Shown piece by piece: positions 1 to 8,500 of a stretch of 21,080 nt of DNA. The DNA is taken from NCBI GenBank assembly GCA_040877415.1, contig JBBDNV010000103.1, forward strand, positions 1 to 21,080. Reading direction: 5' to 3'. The notes beneath the pieces were generated by a model, which saw only the letters and a program-made list of their open reading frames with translations, did not search any database and was not told the origin of the DNA. Both the position numbers and the translations under genes were made by a program. Positions within the stretch are counted from its first letter, which is position 1; every line of letters begins with the position of its first letter. The DNA is from JBBDNV01 sp040877415 (GTDB lineage: Bacteria > Planctomycetota > Planctomycetia > Pirellulales > PALSA-1355).

Positions 1-45
1 AGCTGTCAATGTTTTGCACAGCGCAAATCCCGTGCCGAACAGGAT

Positions 46-112
46 TGGGACAGGCACCTCGCGACTGCCGTTTTTCGCGGGTCTCGCCGCGACGTGCTCG
101 GAGCCAGTCCCA
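46..112. repeat. Imperfect palindromic element with GGGAC/GTCCC ends
   Basis: The left arm TGGGACAGGCACC (46-58) and the right arm GGAGCCAGTCCCA (100-112) are inverted copies matching at 11 of 13 positions, separated by 41 bases that include a T-run. From memory, GGGACNGGCNCC-ended palindromes recur between genes in planctomycete genomes, which would make this a REP- or MITE-like element. Only one copy was found in this window, so the repeat status is inference. The rest of 1-297 shows nothing recognisable apart from the region just upstream of mutY. Confidence 0.45.
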
Positions 113-297
113 TTTTTCAACGGCCGTCTAACTAAGCCCATGCCGTAAGCAGCCTAATGCACGCCGGGCGGTGCGTCCACTCGGACCGGGCAGGATCGGA
201 TTGCCGAGCCAACTGTGGCGCGCGCCTTGTGAAAGGGGCCACGATCCTTCTAGAATTCGTCATTCCAAAACGCCACTTTCGTCGGACCCCGCGGACC

Positions 298-1419
298 ATG
301 ACCAGGAAATTACCGGCGCCACAAGGGCCCTGCGAATTACCCACTCCCGAGTGGAAGCGCTCGCTCGCGCGACGCCTGCTGGCCTGGTATCGGCGGCACC
401 GGCGCGATCTCCCCTGGCGACGCACCTCGGACCCTTACAAAATCTGGGTCAGCGAAATCATGCTGCAACAGACGCAAGTGGCCACCGTCGTGCCGTACTT
501 CAACCGGTTTGTCGCGGCGTTTCCCACGGCCCGCGCGTTGGCCGAGGCCGACGAACACGACGTGTTGCGGCTCTGGGAAGGCCTGGGTTACTACCGCCGG
601 GCCCGGCAGTTGCACCGGGCGGCCCGGCTGATTGTCGACGAGCACGGCGGGGAATTTCCGCGCGATCCGGCGCAAGTGGGTCGTTTGCCCGGCATCGGCC
701 GCTATACGGCCGGCGCCATCGTTTCGATCGCCTACGACCTGCCGGCCCCGATCCTGGAGGCCAACACCACCAGGCTGCTCAGCCGGCTGGTGGCGTTTTC
801 GGGCGATTCATCCACGAATCGCGCCCGAAAATTCTTGTGGGAGATGGCCGAATCGCTCGTCCCGCGGCGCCAGTGCGGGCTTTTCAACCAGTCGCTGATG
901 GAGCTGGGCAGCCTCGTTTGCACACCCAAAGCGCCCACGTGCGGCGTTTGTCCCGTGCGCGAGCTGTGCGCGGCGTTTCGCCTTGGACTGCAGGCGCAGA
1001 TTCCCCGCGCGCGGTCCAAGCCGCCGAGTGAAGCGGTTCGCGAGGCTTCGGTCGCCGCGTGGCACGGCGGTAAAGTGTTCGTGCGCAAGCGGGCCGACGG
1101 CGAGCGCTGGGCCGGGTTGTGGGATTTCTTGCGTTTTCCGATTTGTGCACGCCGCGGCGAAGCCCTGCGTGCTGAGCTGGCCCAAAAAGTTCGCCGGCAG
1201 TCGGGGCTGTCGATTGGCGAAATCGAAAAGATCGCCACGCTCAAGCACGGCGTGACCCGATTCCGCATCACGCTCGACTGCTACCGCGCCACGTGCCGCG
1301 GCACGAAATCAACGCTTCCCGTTGGCCAGTGTCGCTGGATCGAGCCCGACGCGCTGGAACAACTTCCCTTGAGCGTCACGGGGCGCAAGTTGAGTCGCAT
1401 GCTGAACGGCACCTTGTGA
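298..1419 (+). CDS. mutY: A/G-specific adenine glycosylase (MutY) with altered key residues
   Basis: This base-excision repair glycosylase removes adenine mispaired with 8-oxoguanine. The 373-residue product has the HhH-GPD fold: helix-hairpin-helix LPGIGRYTAGAI, the general-acid Glu in SEIMLQQTQ (E53), and an iron-sulfur loop with Cys at 208, 215, 218 and 224 in the family's C-X6-C-X2-C-X5-C spacing. The C-terminal NUDIX-like 8-oxoG recognition domain is also present. Two oddities are visible. The position of the catalytic Asp (PILDGN in E. coli) reads PILEAN, so Glu replaces Asp at residue 154. The F-S/T-H loop of the C-terminal domain reads V-T-R (319-321). The reading frame is open back to 157, but the ATG at 298 gives the usual family N-terminus; no clear Shine-Dalgarno precedes it. 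Family assignment is secure; full activity is not. Confidence 0.93.
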   Translation: MTRKLPAPQGPCELPTPEWKRSLARRLLAWYRRHRRDLPWRRTSDPYKIWVSEIMLQQTQVATVVPYFNRFVAAFPTARALAEADEHDVLRLWEGLGYYRRARQLHRAARLIVDEHGGEFPRDPAQVGRLPGIGRYTAGAIVSIAYDLPAPILEANTTRLLSRLVAFSGDSSTNRARKFLWEMAESLVPRRQCGLFNQSLMELGSLVCTPKAPTCGVCPVRELCAAFRLGLQAQIPRARSKPPSEAVREASVAAWHGGKVFVRKRADGERWAGLWDFLRFPICARRGEALRAELAQKVRRQSGLSIGEIEKIATLKHGVTRFRITLDCYRATCRGTKSTLPVGQCRWIEPDALEQLPLSVTGRKLSRMLNGTL

Positions 1420-1438
1420 CCGGCCTCATCGAGGCCGG
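1420..1438. terminator. Candidate bidirectional hairpin after mutY
   Basis: CCGGCCTC and GAGGCCGG form a perfect 8-bp stem with a 3-base loop, starting directly after the mutY TGA. No T-run follows, so it is at best a weak or Rho-assisted terminator. It lies between two convergent genes, where a terminator is expected. Confidence 0.4.
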
Positions 1439-1471
1439 CGGCGAGAGAGTGAAGTGTCGAACGCCGGGCGC

Positions 1472-1490
1472 CCGGGGTCACTGACCCCGG
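1472..1490. terminator. Candidate hairpin after trpC
   Basis: CCGGGGTCA and TGACCCCGG form a perfect inverted repeat around a single base (in practice about 7 bp with a small loop), 9 bases downstream of the trpC stop on the minus strand. It could end the purH-trpC transcript. No T-run is present, and GC-rich palindromes of this kind can also be dispersed repeats. Confidence 0.4.
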
Positions 1491-1499
1491 CTGCTGCGG

Positions 1500-2282
1500 C
1501 TACCGCCCCAACAGGGCGTCGACGGCGGCGCCGATGTCCGGGCTGGCCAGGAGCGATTCGCCGACCAGAATCGCGTCGACTCCGGCGGCCGCCAGGCGCT
1601 CGACGTCGGCGTGGGTGCGGATGCCGCTTTCGCTCACCAGCACGCACTGGTCGGGAATCCGCTCGCGGAGCCGCAAGGTGTGCTCCAAGTCGGCCTCAAA
1701 CGTGCGCAAATCGCGATTGTTCACGCCGATCAGCGTCGCCCCCGCGTCGAAGACGCGCTCGAGATTCTCAGGATCGTACAGCTCGACCAAGGGCGCCATG
1801 CCCAACGCCACGGCCTCGTTGTGCAGCTTTCGCAGGTCGCAGTCGTCCAGGCATTCGGCGATCAACAGCACGGCATCGGCCCCCGCGGCCCGGGCTTCGT
1901 AGAGCTGATAGCAGTCGAGAATGAAATCCTTCCGCAAAATCGGCAGCCCAACCGCCTCGCGCACGAGCCGCAAATCGTCAAGACTTCCCTGGAAATACGG
2001 CGCGTCGGTCAGCACGCTCAGACACGTTGCGCCGTGCCGCTCGTAGGTGCGGGCGATTTCGACGGGCTGGAAGTCTCGGCGAATCACGCCGGCCGAAGGG
2101 CTGGCCTTCTTCACTTCCGCGATCAGGCGAATCGGACCACCGGCCGCGAGCGGCTGGAAAAAGTTACGCGCGGGCGGCGCGGCGGCGGCGGCGGCGCGAA
2201 GAGCGGCCTCGGGATGCGCGCGCTTGGACGCGGCGATTTCCTCGCGCTTGGCGGCGACAATCTTGTCCAACACGCTCGTCAT
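1500..2282 (-). CDS. trpC: Indole-3-glycerol phosphate synthase
   Basis: This cytoplasmic TIM-barrel enzyme of tryptophan synthesis closes the ring of carboxyphenylaminodeoxyribulose phosphate to give indole-3-glycerol phosphate. The 260-residue length is normal for a monofunctional TrpC. Visible motifs include AEVKKASPS (catalytic E56 and K58), LPILRKDF (K118), PLVELYD (E167), GVNNRDL (N189), VSESGI (219-221), and the phosphate-binding end GVDAILVGESLL. It is not fused to TrpF. The ATG overlaps the stop codon of the upstream purH by one base (TGATG), which suggests translational coupling of purine and tryptophan genes. No other trp gene is nearby. Confidence 0.96.
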   Translation of the reverse strand: MTSVLDKIVAAKREEIAASKRAHPEAALRAAAAAAPPARNFFQPLAAGGPIRLIAEVKKASPSAGVIRRDFQPVEIARTYERHGATCLSVLTDAPYFQGSLDDLRLVREAVGLPILRKDFILDCYQLYEARAAGADAVLLIAECLDDCDLRKLHNEAVALGMAPLVELYDPENLERVFDAGATLIGVNNRDLRTFEADLEHTLRLRERIPDQCVLVSESGIRTHADVERLAAAGVDAILVGESLLASPDIGAAVDALLGR

Positions 2283-3853
2283 CAGTGCTTGAAGTGCCGC
2301 CGGCCGGTAAAAACCATCGCGATCTTGTGGTCGTCGCAGGCGGCGATCACTTGGTCATCGTGCTTCGATCCGCCCGGCTGAATGATCGCCGCGATGCCGA
2401 CGGCCGCCGCCTGCTCGATCGAATCGATAAACGGAAAGAACCCGTCGGACGCCATCACGCCCGAGCGGGCGCGCTGGCCGGCCTTTTTGATGGCAATCTC
2501 GACCGAGTCGACGCGACTCATCTGCCCCGCGCCGACTCCCAGCAGGGCTCGCCCCCGGGCCAGGACGATGGCGTTCGATTTGACGTGCCGCACGACGGTC
2601 CAGGCGAACCGCAGGTCGTCCCACTCGCCGCCGCGGGGTTCGGCGGCGGTGACCACTTTCCAGGAGGACTCCCGATCGGGCTCGCTGTCGGCGTCTTGCA
2701 CCAGCACGCCGCCTTCGATCTGGCGCAACTGCCAGCGGGCCTGCGCATGGTCGAGCGGCCCCACCTTCATCAACCGCACGTTGGCCTTCCACTTGGGTTT
2801 CGTGGTCAGGATTTCCAGGGCGCGCGGCTCATAGTCGGGCGCGACGATGGCCTCGATAAACCGGCCCGGCTCGGCAAGCACCAGCGCGGTGGCGGCGTCG
2901 ATCGTGCGATTGAAGCCCAGCACCGAGCCGAACGCGCTGGCCGGGTCGCCGTCGAGGGCCGAGCGAGCTGCCGCGGCCAGTTCGGGCGCCGTCGCGGCTC
3001 CGCACGGATTGTTGTGCTTGATCACGACGGCGCCGGCGGCATCCAGCGAGCGCGCGATGGCCAGCGCGCTGTCGAGATCGAGCAGGTTGTTGTACGAGAG
3101 CTGTTTGCCGGCCAACTGTTGGGCCGCGACCAGGTTCGCCCCGCCGCCGGCGTGCCGCTCGGCGTAAAGCGCGGCCTTTTGGTGGGGGTTCTCACCATAG
3201 CGCAGCACCTCCTTGCGCCGCAAGTCGACGTGCCAGCGATGCGGAAAATCCTCCGGCTCGATCTGGCCGGCCAGGTAATGGGCGATCGCCTGGTCGTAGC
3301 GCCCGGTGAGGGAAATCGCGGCTTGCGCCAGCCGGCGCCGCAACTCGGGCGTGGTGGCCCCGTGGCCGGTCACTTGCTCGAGAATCTCGCCGTACTGAAT
3401 CGGGTCGCACGCCACGGTAACGAAGGCGTGATTTTTGGCCGCTGCGCGAAGCAGGCTCGGTCCGCCAATGTCAATCTGTTCGACCGCCTCCTCGAACGTG
3501 GCATCGTCGCGGGCGACGGTTGCCTCGAACGGGTAGGGGTTCACCACCACCAGCTCGAACGTCAGAATGCCGTGCGCGGCTAGCGCCGCCAGATCGTCGG
3601 GGCGGTCGTGGCGTGCCAGAATGCCGCCGTGAATCTTGGGATGCAGCGTTTTGACGCGGCCGTCGAGCATTTCCGGAAAGCCGGTATAGTCGGCCACGTC
3701 GTGAACCTTCACACCGGCGGCTTCCAGAAACCGTCGCGTGCCGCCGGTGCTGAAAATCTCGACTCCGGCGGCCATCAGGCCCAGCGCAAATTCCCCCAGC
3801 CCAAGCTTGTCGCTGACGCTGATGAGCGCCCGTTTGATCGGCGGTGACGACAT
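2282..3853 (-). CDS. purH: Bifunctional AICAR transformylase / IMP cyclohydrolase
   Basis: PurH carries out the last two steps of IMP synthesis in the cytoplasm: formylation of AICAR with 10-formyl-tetrahydrofolate, then ring closure. The 523-residue product matches the usual length of about 520-530. Residues 1 to about 150 form the MGS-like cyclohydrolase domain (ALISVSDKLGL, FSTGGTRRFLE, DGRVKTLHPKIHGG). The transformylase domain follows, with LRYGENPHQKA, LSYNNLLDLDSA, the catalytic-type KHNNPCG (K279, H280), and the conserved C-terminus FFPF...IQPGGS...MVFTGRRHF. The start is placed at the ATG opening MSSPPIKRALIS; the open frame continues upstream to 4012, but that extension does not resemble PurH. 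Its stop overlaps the trpC start. Confidence 0.96.
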   Translation of the reverse strand: MSSPPIKRALISVSDKLGLGEFALGLMAAGVEIFSTGGTRRFLEAAGVKVHDVADYTGFPEMLDGRVKTLHPKIHGGILARHDRPDDLAALAAHGILTFELVVVNPYPFEATVARDDATFEEAVEQIDIGGPSLLRAAAKNHAFVTVACDPIQYGEILEQVTGHGATTPELRRRLAQAAISLTGRYDQAIAHYLAGQIEPEDFPHRWHVDLRRKEVLRYGENPHQKAALYAERHAGGGANLVAAQQLAGKQLSYNNLLDLDSALAIARSLDAAGAVVIKHNNPCGAATAPELAAAARSALDGDPASAFGSVLGFNRTIDAATALVLAEPGRFIEAIVAPDYEPRALEILTTKPKWKANVRLMKVGPLDHAQARWQLRQIEGGVLVQDADSEPDRESSWKVVTAAEPRGGEWDDLRFAWTVVRHVKSNAIVLARGRALLGVGAGQMSRVDSVEIAIKKAGQRARSGVMASDGFFPFIDSIEQAAAVGIAAIIQPGGSKHDDQVIAACDDHKIAMVFTGRRHFKH

Positions 3854-3982
3854 GGCAGAGTGGTTGGCAAACAAGGAATTGCGGAGCAACTGCGACGCGT
3901 GCAGGCGGCGTCTGGCGGCCGAAGCGCGGCTTATCGCCGCACCTGTCGAAAAGCGATGTCCGGCCGCGCCGACGTCAAAAGC

Positions 3983-4010
3983 GGCACGGGTGGCTTGCGC
4001 CGCCCGTGGC
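3983..4010 (-). terminator. Stem-loop terminator candidate
   Basis: Arms at 3983-3994 and 3999-4010 pair over 12 positions with one mismatch and one G-U pair around a TTGC loop. Read on the minus strand, the stem is followed after two bases by TTTT. It lies 117 bases beyond the stop of the PQQ-repeat gene and 129 bases before purH, so it may separate those two minus-strand units. The rest of 3854-4127 shows no gene. Confidence 0.5.
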
Positions 4011-4127
4011 ACCGAAGTGTCACACTCTTGGTTTAAGAAGTTGTCCGCCGGCAGTCAACACCCGCACGCGGCGCGGCCAGGCGCGAGCGACGGCGCGCCG
4101 GGAGAATTTCGGTCCGCTCCGCCGTTC

Positions 4128-5402
4128 CTAGGGGGCCGGGTCGAACGGATTCTCGACCTCTTTGGCCGGCTCCTCGGGCATTTCTTTCTCGAAGGCATCT
4201 TCGGCCGGCGGCTGGTCGAACGAATCGGCGGGCGCTTTTTCAGGGGCCTTGGGATCCCTCGGCTTCAGCTTGACTTCCGGTTTTTCCGGCGGTGCCGGCG
4301 GCGTGTACACGACCGGCGAGGTGAGCTGCGTTTCGTGCAGGCATTGTATCACGCAGGCGTCGTCAACCAGAAAAATCCGGTCGCTACGGCTGTTGACCAC
4401 TTTCGTGGTGATTCCGTTCAAAGGCATTGTGCCAAGCAGCGCTCCGCCCCCGATGTCGAGAATCGACAGAGATCCCACCCGATTGCAGGCATAAACGCGC
4501 GACGGACTGGCTGCCACGAACTGGCTGACGTTGCCGGCGTGCCACAACGGCTGTCCGCTGTCGGCATCCAGACAATACATGCCGCCAAACTCGGTGACGA
4601 CAAACACTCGGTCCTCGATGGCAACCGGCGGTTCGTAGATCGCTTCGCCCGCGGGAAACTCCCATGCAATGCTGCCCCCGGTTTCATTGACGGCGTAAAC
4701 GTATCCGTCGGCGGAACCGGCAAACAGTCGGGGCGACCAGGACGCGGGGCGCGAATGAATCTCGGCCCGCGTTTCCAGCCGGTAGCGAATTCCCCCGCCC
4801 GCGGGATCGGCCACGTAGAAATGGCCGCTCTCGGTCGTCCAGCTCACCGTCAGGTCGGTCGTCATCGGAGGCGACAGCACGCGCCCCGTCGATTGATAGT
4901 TCCACGGAGTCTGGTCGGCCCCTTTTTCCAGATCGTAGCCTTCGACCAGTCCGGTTATGATCGGCACAAAGACGTGCGTCCGGCTGACGCCCGGACCGGC
5001 GCCCGGGGCTCCGCGGACCTGTCGTTGCCACACGATGTCCCCACTCGCGCGGTCCACGACGTACATCGTCGAGCCGTTGAGGACAACAATATGCTTGTCG
5101 TTGGCCGCCGGTTCGGTGACGGAGCGGTCTCGCGGGCCGACCTGGGTTGCCCACAAAGTGCGGCCCGATTCGGCGCCGATGGCGGTGAGCATTCCTCGGC
5201 TGGACTGTACGAGCAGCATCCCTTCGTCGTAATTGACGTGTTTCAGCGTGCCGGTTACTCGCGGCGAGCCAACCTGCGCGTACCACGCGCGCGTCAAGCC
5301 ATATCGCGACGCGGCGCCTTGCGGAATCAACGATTGTGCCCGGCCCGGGGAGACGCAGCATCCCACGGCCGCCAAGAGCGCAAAGCGCAGAAGCTGTCGC
5401 AT
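4128..5402 (-). CDS. Exported PQQ-like beta-propeller repeat protein
   Basis: This 424-residue protein begins with a hydrophobic export signal (MRQLLRFALLAAVGCC); the Cys at 15 in the context AVGC makes a lipoprotein signal possible. The body carries repeated blades of the PQQ/BamB type: SGRTLWATQVG, SGDIVWQRQVRG, GGSIAWEFPAG and SGQPLWHAGN, each with a Trp closing a strand and an upstream A-x-(S/D)-G turn. After about residue 355 there is a low-complexity Pro/Glu/Lys tail (PPAPPEKPEVKLKPRDPKA...). Such proteins usually act as scaffolds in the periplasm or outer membrane; no enzyme function is implied. AGGAG lies about 10 bases before the ATG. It is transcribed divergently from the 1326-residue gene. 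Confidence 0.82.
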   Translation of the reverse strand: MRQLLRFALLAAVGCCVSPGRAQSLIPQGAASRYGLTRAWYAQVGSPRVTGTLKHVNYDEGMLLVQSSRGMLTAIGAESGRTLWATQVGPRDRSVTEPAANDKHIVVLNGSTMYVVDRASGDIVWQRQVRGAPGAGPGVSRTHVFVPIITGLVEGYDLEKGADQTPWNYQSTGRVLSPPMTTDLTVSWTTESGHFYVADPAGGGIRYRLETRAEIHSRPASWSPRLFAGSADGYVYAVNETGGSIAWEFPAGEAIYEPPVAIEDRVFVVTEFGGMYCLDADSGQPLWHAGNVSQFVAASPSRVYACNRVGSLSILDIGGGALLGTMPLNGITTKVVNSRSDRIFLVDDACVIQCLHETQLTSPVVYTPPAPPEKPEVKLKPRDPKAPEKAPADSFDQPPAEDAFEKEMPEEPAKEVENPFDPAP

Positions 5403-5574
5403 TCGAAATGGCTCCTATACGGTTCCCGATGTCAGCGGCGTAAAGGCCGCTGGAAACGTGACGACCTCCCTACAACTATAGTCAAAATCGGCCGGCGCTG
5501 CCCGTCAAAAATCCCGCCGCAATCACGCCGCCGGGGCACCGCCCGCTGGACCAAAGCCCGCTCGATTTCCTACC
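5403..5574. promoter_or_regulatory. Divergent intergenic region with hairpin
   Basis: These 172 bases must hold the promoters of both the PQQ-repeat gene (-) and the 1326-residue gene (+). A TATAGT box lies on the minus strand at 5480-5475, with TTGACG further upstream but at too wide a spacing (22 bases) to be a confident -35. A perfect 7-bp inverted repeat (CAGCGGC, 6-base loop, GCCGCTG; 5433-5452) falls in the 5' leader of the PQQ gene. No strong promoter toward the plus-strand gene was recognised. Confidence 0.35.
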
Positions 5575-8500
5575 ATGACCCCAACCCATAACACCGAGAG
5601 CGGGCATTTGCGCATGGCCAAGGATCGAGCCGCCATTCTGACGCCTCCCAGGTTACAGGAGCTTGTTGGCTACCTGAACTTTTCGTCGGGAACGCCCGAC
5701 CCGCGGTTTTTGCGCAATCTCGACGAATTGTTTGCCGCCTTCGAGGGCGAATCAGGCGAGTCGCAAAACATCGCCCAAGCCGTCGGTCGGCTGCTCCAGG
5801 AGCGCTTGGAGAGCCTCGAGCGGCGCGAGCCCGCGTTTGAAAACGTCGAGCAGGCCCGAGGCGTCTTGCGGCTGGCCTTTGAAGTACTGCCCGCGCGTTA
5901 TCGCGAGTTTCACCGCGACCTCGTCTTTCACCAGAGCGACGCCTGTTTGTTTGGACCGTTCTTCATGGGCCGGGTCTGCGAAGCGGTGCTCGGGCAGAGT
6001 GGCCCGTGGAACGAGGACGATCGCATCGTCACAGGCGCGATCGCCCGCCTCAACGACTTTATCGGATATCGCCCGGTGGCCGTGCTGCGCACCGCGCAGC
6101 GAATCGAGCCCTACCGGCACGAGCGGGTTCGACCGATTCCCCTGTTTGTGCGCGGGGCCGGAGTGGGCACGGGCCGATATCGGGAAGTGGTCGAAAAAGC
6201 GCTCGAGATACTACGAACGACCGACGAGGCGATCCTGCGCGAAGCCTACTTCGACCCCCAGCTCGTGGACGAATTGGCGCTCGACCCCCGGGCCTACGAT
6301 TTCGACCACCCCGTAAACAAGCGTCCCAACTATCACTTCGGCCAGTGGGACCCGCACCACATCGACCACCAAGGCCGGTACCGCCGTTTCGTGGCGCAGC
6401 AGGTGACGTTCGACGTGCTGTTGGAGCGCGTGGACGAGCACGGCGAACTGTCGCGCGACGAAGTGCTCGTGGAAGCCGCGGCCGTGCTGGCCGGCACGAT
6501 CCTGATGGCTTCGGGGACCAGCGGCAACGGCCCGGACGCGCACGATTCGTCGACGACCCTTTCCACGCTTTTGCCGCGCATCGCGGCCTATCGCGACGCG
6601 TTCTACGAGCGGTTTATCGAAAGCCTGGAGGGCGAGCACGGGCGCCGATTGCGGGCCGAGGCGGTGACCGGCAAACAGCCGCTGGCCGGCGCGCGGCAAC
6701 ATCTGAATCAGCAGCTTGCCCGCCGCCGCGCCGCCCAGCTCGAGCACGTGCACCTGGCGCTGCTTTTCGCCCGCATGGGCTATCCACTAGCGGCGCTGCG
6801 GCAAGCGCAAGTCGTGCCCGTCGCGGCGGCCCGCATGGCTTGCGAAATCCAGTGCCGGCTCACCACGGGACATTTGGTGATCGACGCGGGTGATCTTGCG
6901 CGCGCGTCGAGGCTGCTGGCGGAAATCGAGGACTATTTGCACCGCGCGATCGAGTGCGGGGCGCTCGTGGATCCGTGGAATATTCTCGGTTTTCAGGGTC
7001 AATTCAGCCTGTTTCCGTCGCCGGAAAACAGCGTGCCCGATCACCGGTTGGAGCAACTGATCGAGCTCGTGGACGAGATCGTGGGCCTGTATGCCCGGCT
7101 GTGGAGCGAGGCCGCGTCGCGCGAGGACGATTCTTTGCAAGCGGCGCTTGCCGAGCGCATGGGCAAGCTTGCGCGGTGGTGGGACCAATTTGCGCCTACG
7201 AGCGTCGAAAGCATCGAGGCCTTTTCCGGCGCCGAGGCCTACGACTCGGCCCGCGAGGTGGCCGACGCGCTGAAGGCGTTTCATCGAGCCGGCGCGGCGG
7301 CGGGCGATATTGCCTTTTGGCGCACCCGAGTCGCGCAATTCAACTCGCCCAAGGCTTACGCGCTGGTCGTCGGTGCCTTGTGTCAAAAGCCCGATCTGGT
7401 GGCCGCGATGGCGCTCGTTATGCAATGGTTGAGCACTCTTGGGCTCGTTCCGCTCGAGCAGGGCGGGTATTCCTTCTACGCGCTGGCCCAGCGGTGGCTC
7501 GACCAAGTATGTTCCGGAGCCCCGGGAGACGCGACCTCTTCGGCCGCCCAGCGCCGAGCGCTCGTCGTCCGATTCTTCGAATTGCTCGAAGCCAACGCCG
7601 AGGACTATTGGCAGGCGCCTTCACTCGACTTGCTTGGCACGGGCAACGCCGACGCGCTCGACGAGCCGGACGAGATCGCCGACTCGGAAGACGGGGAGGG
7701 CCGGTCGAACCTGTACGGCGCAGCCTACGACGATATGGTCTACATCGACAGCACGGCCGACGGCGTGGACGCCGACATGCTCGAAAGCGGCCCCGCGCCG
7801 GCCACCGATTTCGAGCTGGAGCAGGAAGCGCATCGCGTCGGCGAGCGACTGGCGCTTGCGCGCACCGTGGCCTCGTTGTGGAAAAAGGCGGTGCTCGCGC
7901 TCGGGCCGAACAGCGATGCGCCGTTGTCTGACGCAACGCTCGGCCGGTGGCTCGAACAGGCAACCGAAAACGAGCGGCGTTTGCTGGCCTTGCTGCGCTC
8001 GGTGAGCCAGCGGCGCGTACCCGCGCCTTCGCCCAGCCGTGACTCGCTCATGGAATTCGAACGTCGCCGGGCCGTCAAGGAATCGCTCGTGGAAAAAATC
8101 ATCGCGACAGTGATCGAAACAGCCGACGCGGCCCGATCGATGCGCGCCGCGCTGCCCGACGCGGGCGGAAGCACAAAGTCCGACGATTGCCGGGACGACT
8201 TGTTGCGGGGCGTCGTCCGGCAAGACCGCGCCCTGGTCGAACGTCTGTGGCCGCAATTCCTGGAGCGTCTGCAATCGCAAGCCCTGCTTTACTTACCCGC
8301 AAGCAAGGGAGGCGATCTCGCGCGGCTGGTGCAGGCACGCGAGTTGCAGCAACTGCTGCGCGACTTGCTCGGTTGGCTGCCGAAACTCGGCTTGCTCAAA
8401 GAAACCTGCCAATTGCTGGAAGCGGCCCGGCTCATGGAATCGTCCAACCCGGTCGGCCACGGTGCGATCAGCGAATACGACCGCCTCTTTTCCGCCGGAT

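Noticed and set aside
157..297. Upstream extension of the MutY reading frame.
   Set aside because: The extra 47 residues do not resemble the MutY N-terminus; the ATG at 298 gives a normal start.
2027..3583. Long plus-strand open frame (518 codons) opposite purH.
   Set aside because: It is a shadow frame of high-GC coding DNA; the minus strand encodes an unmistakable PurH and TrpC.
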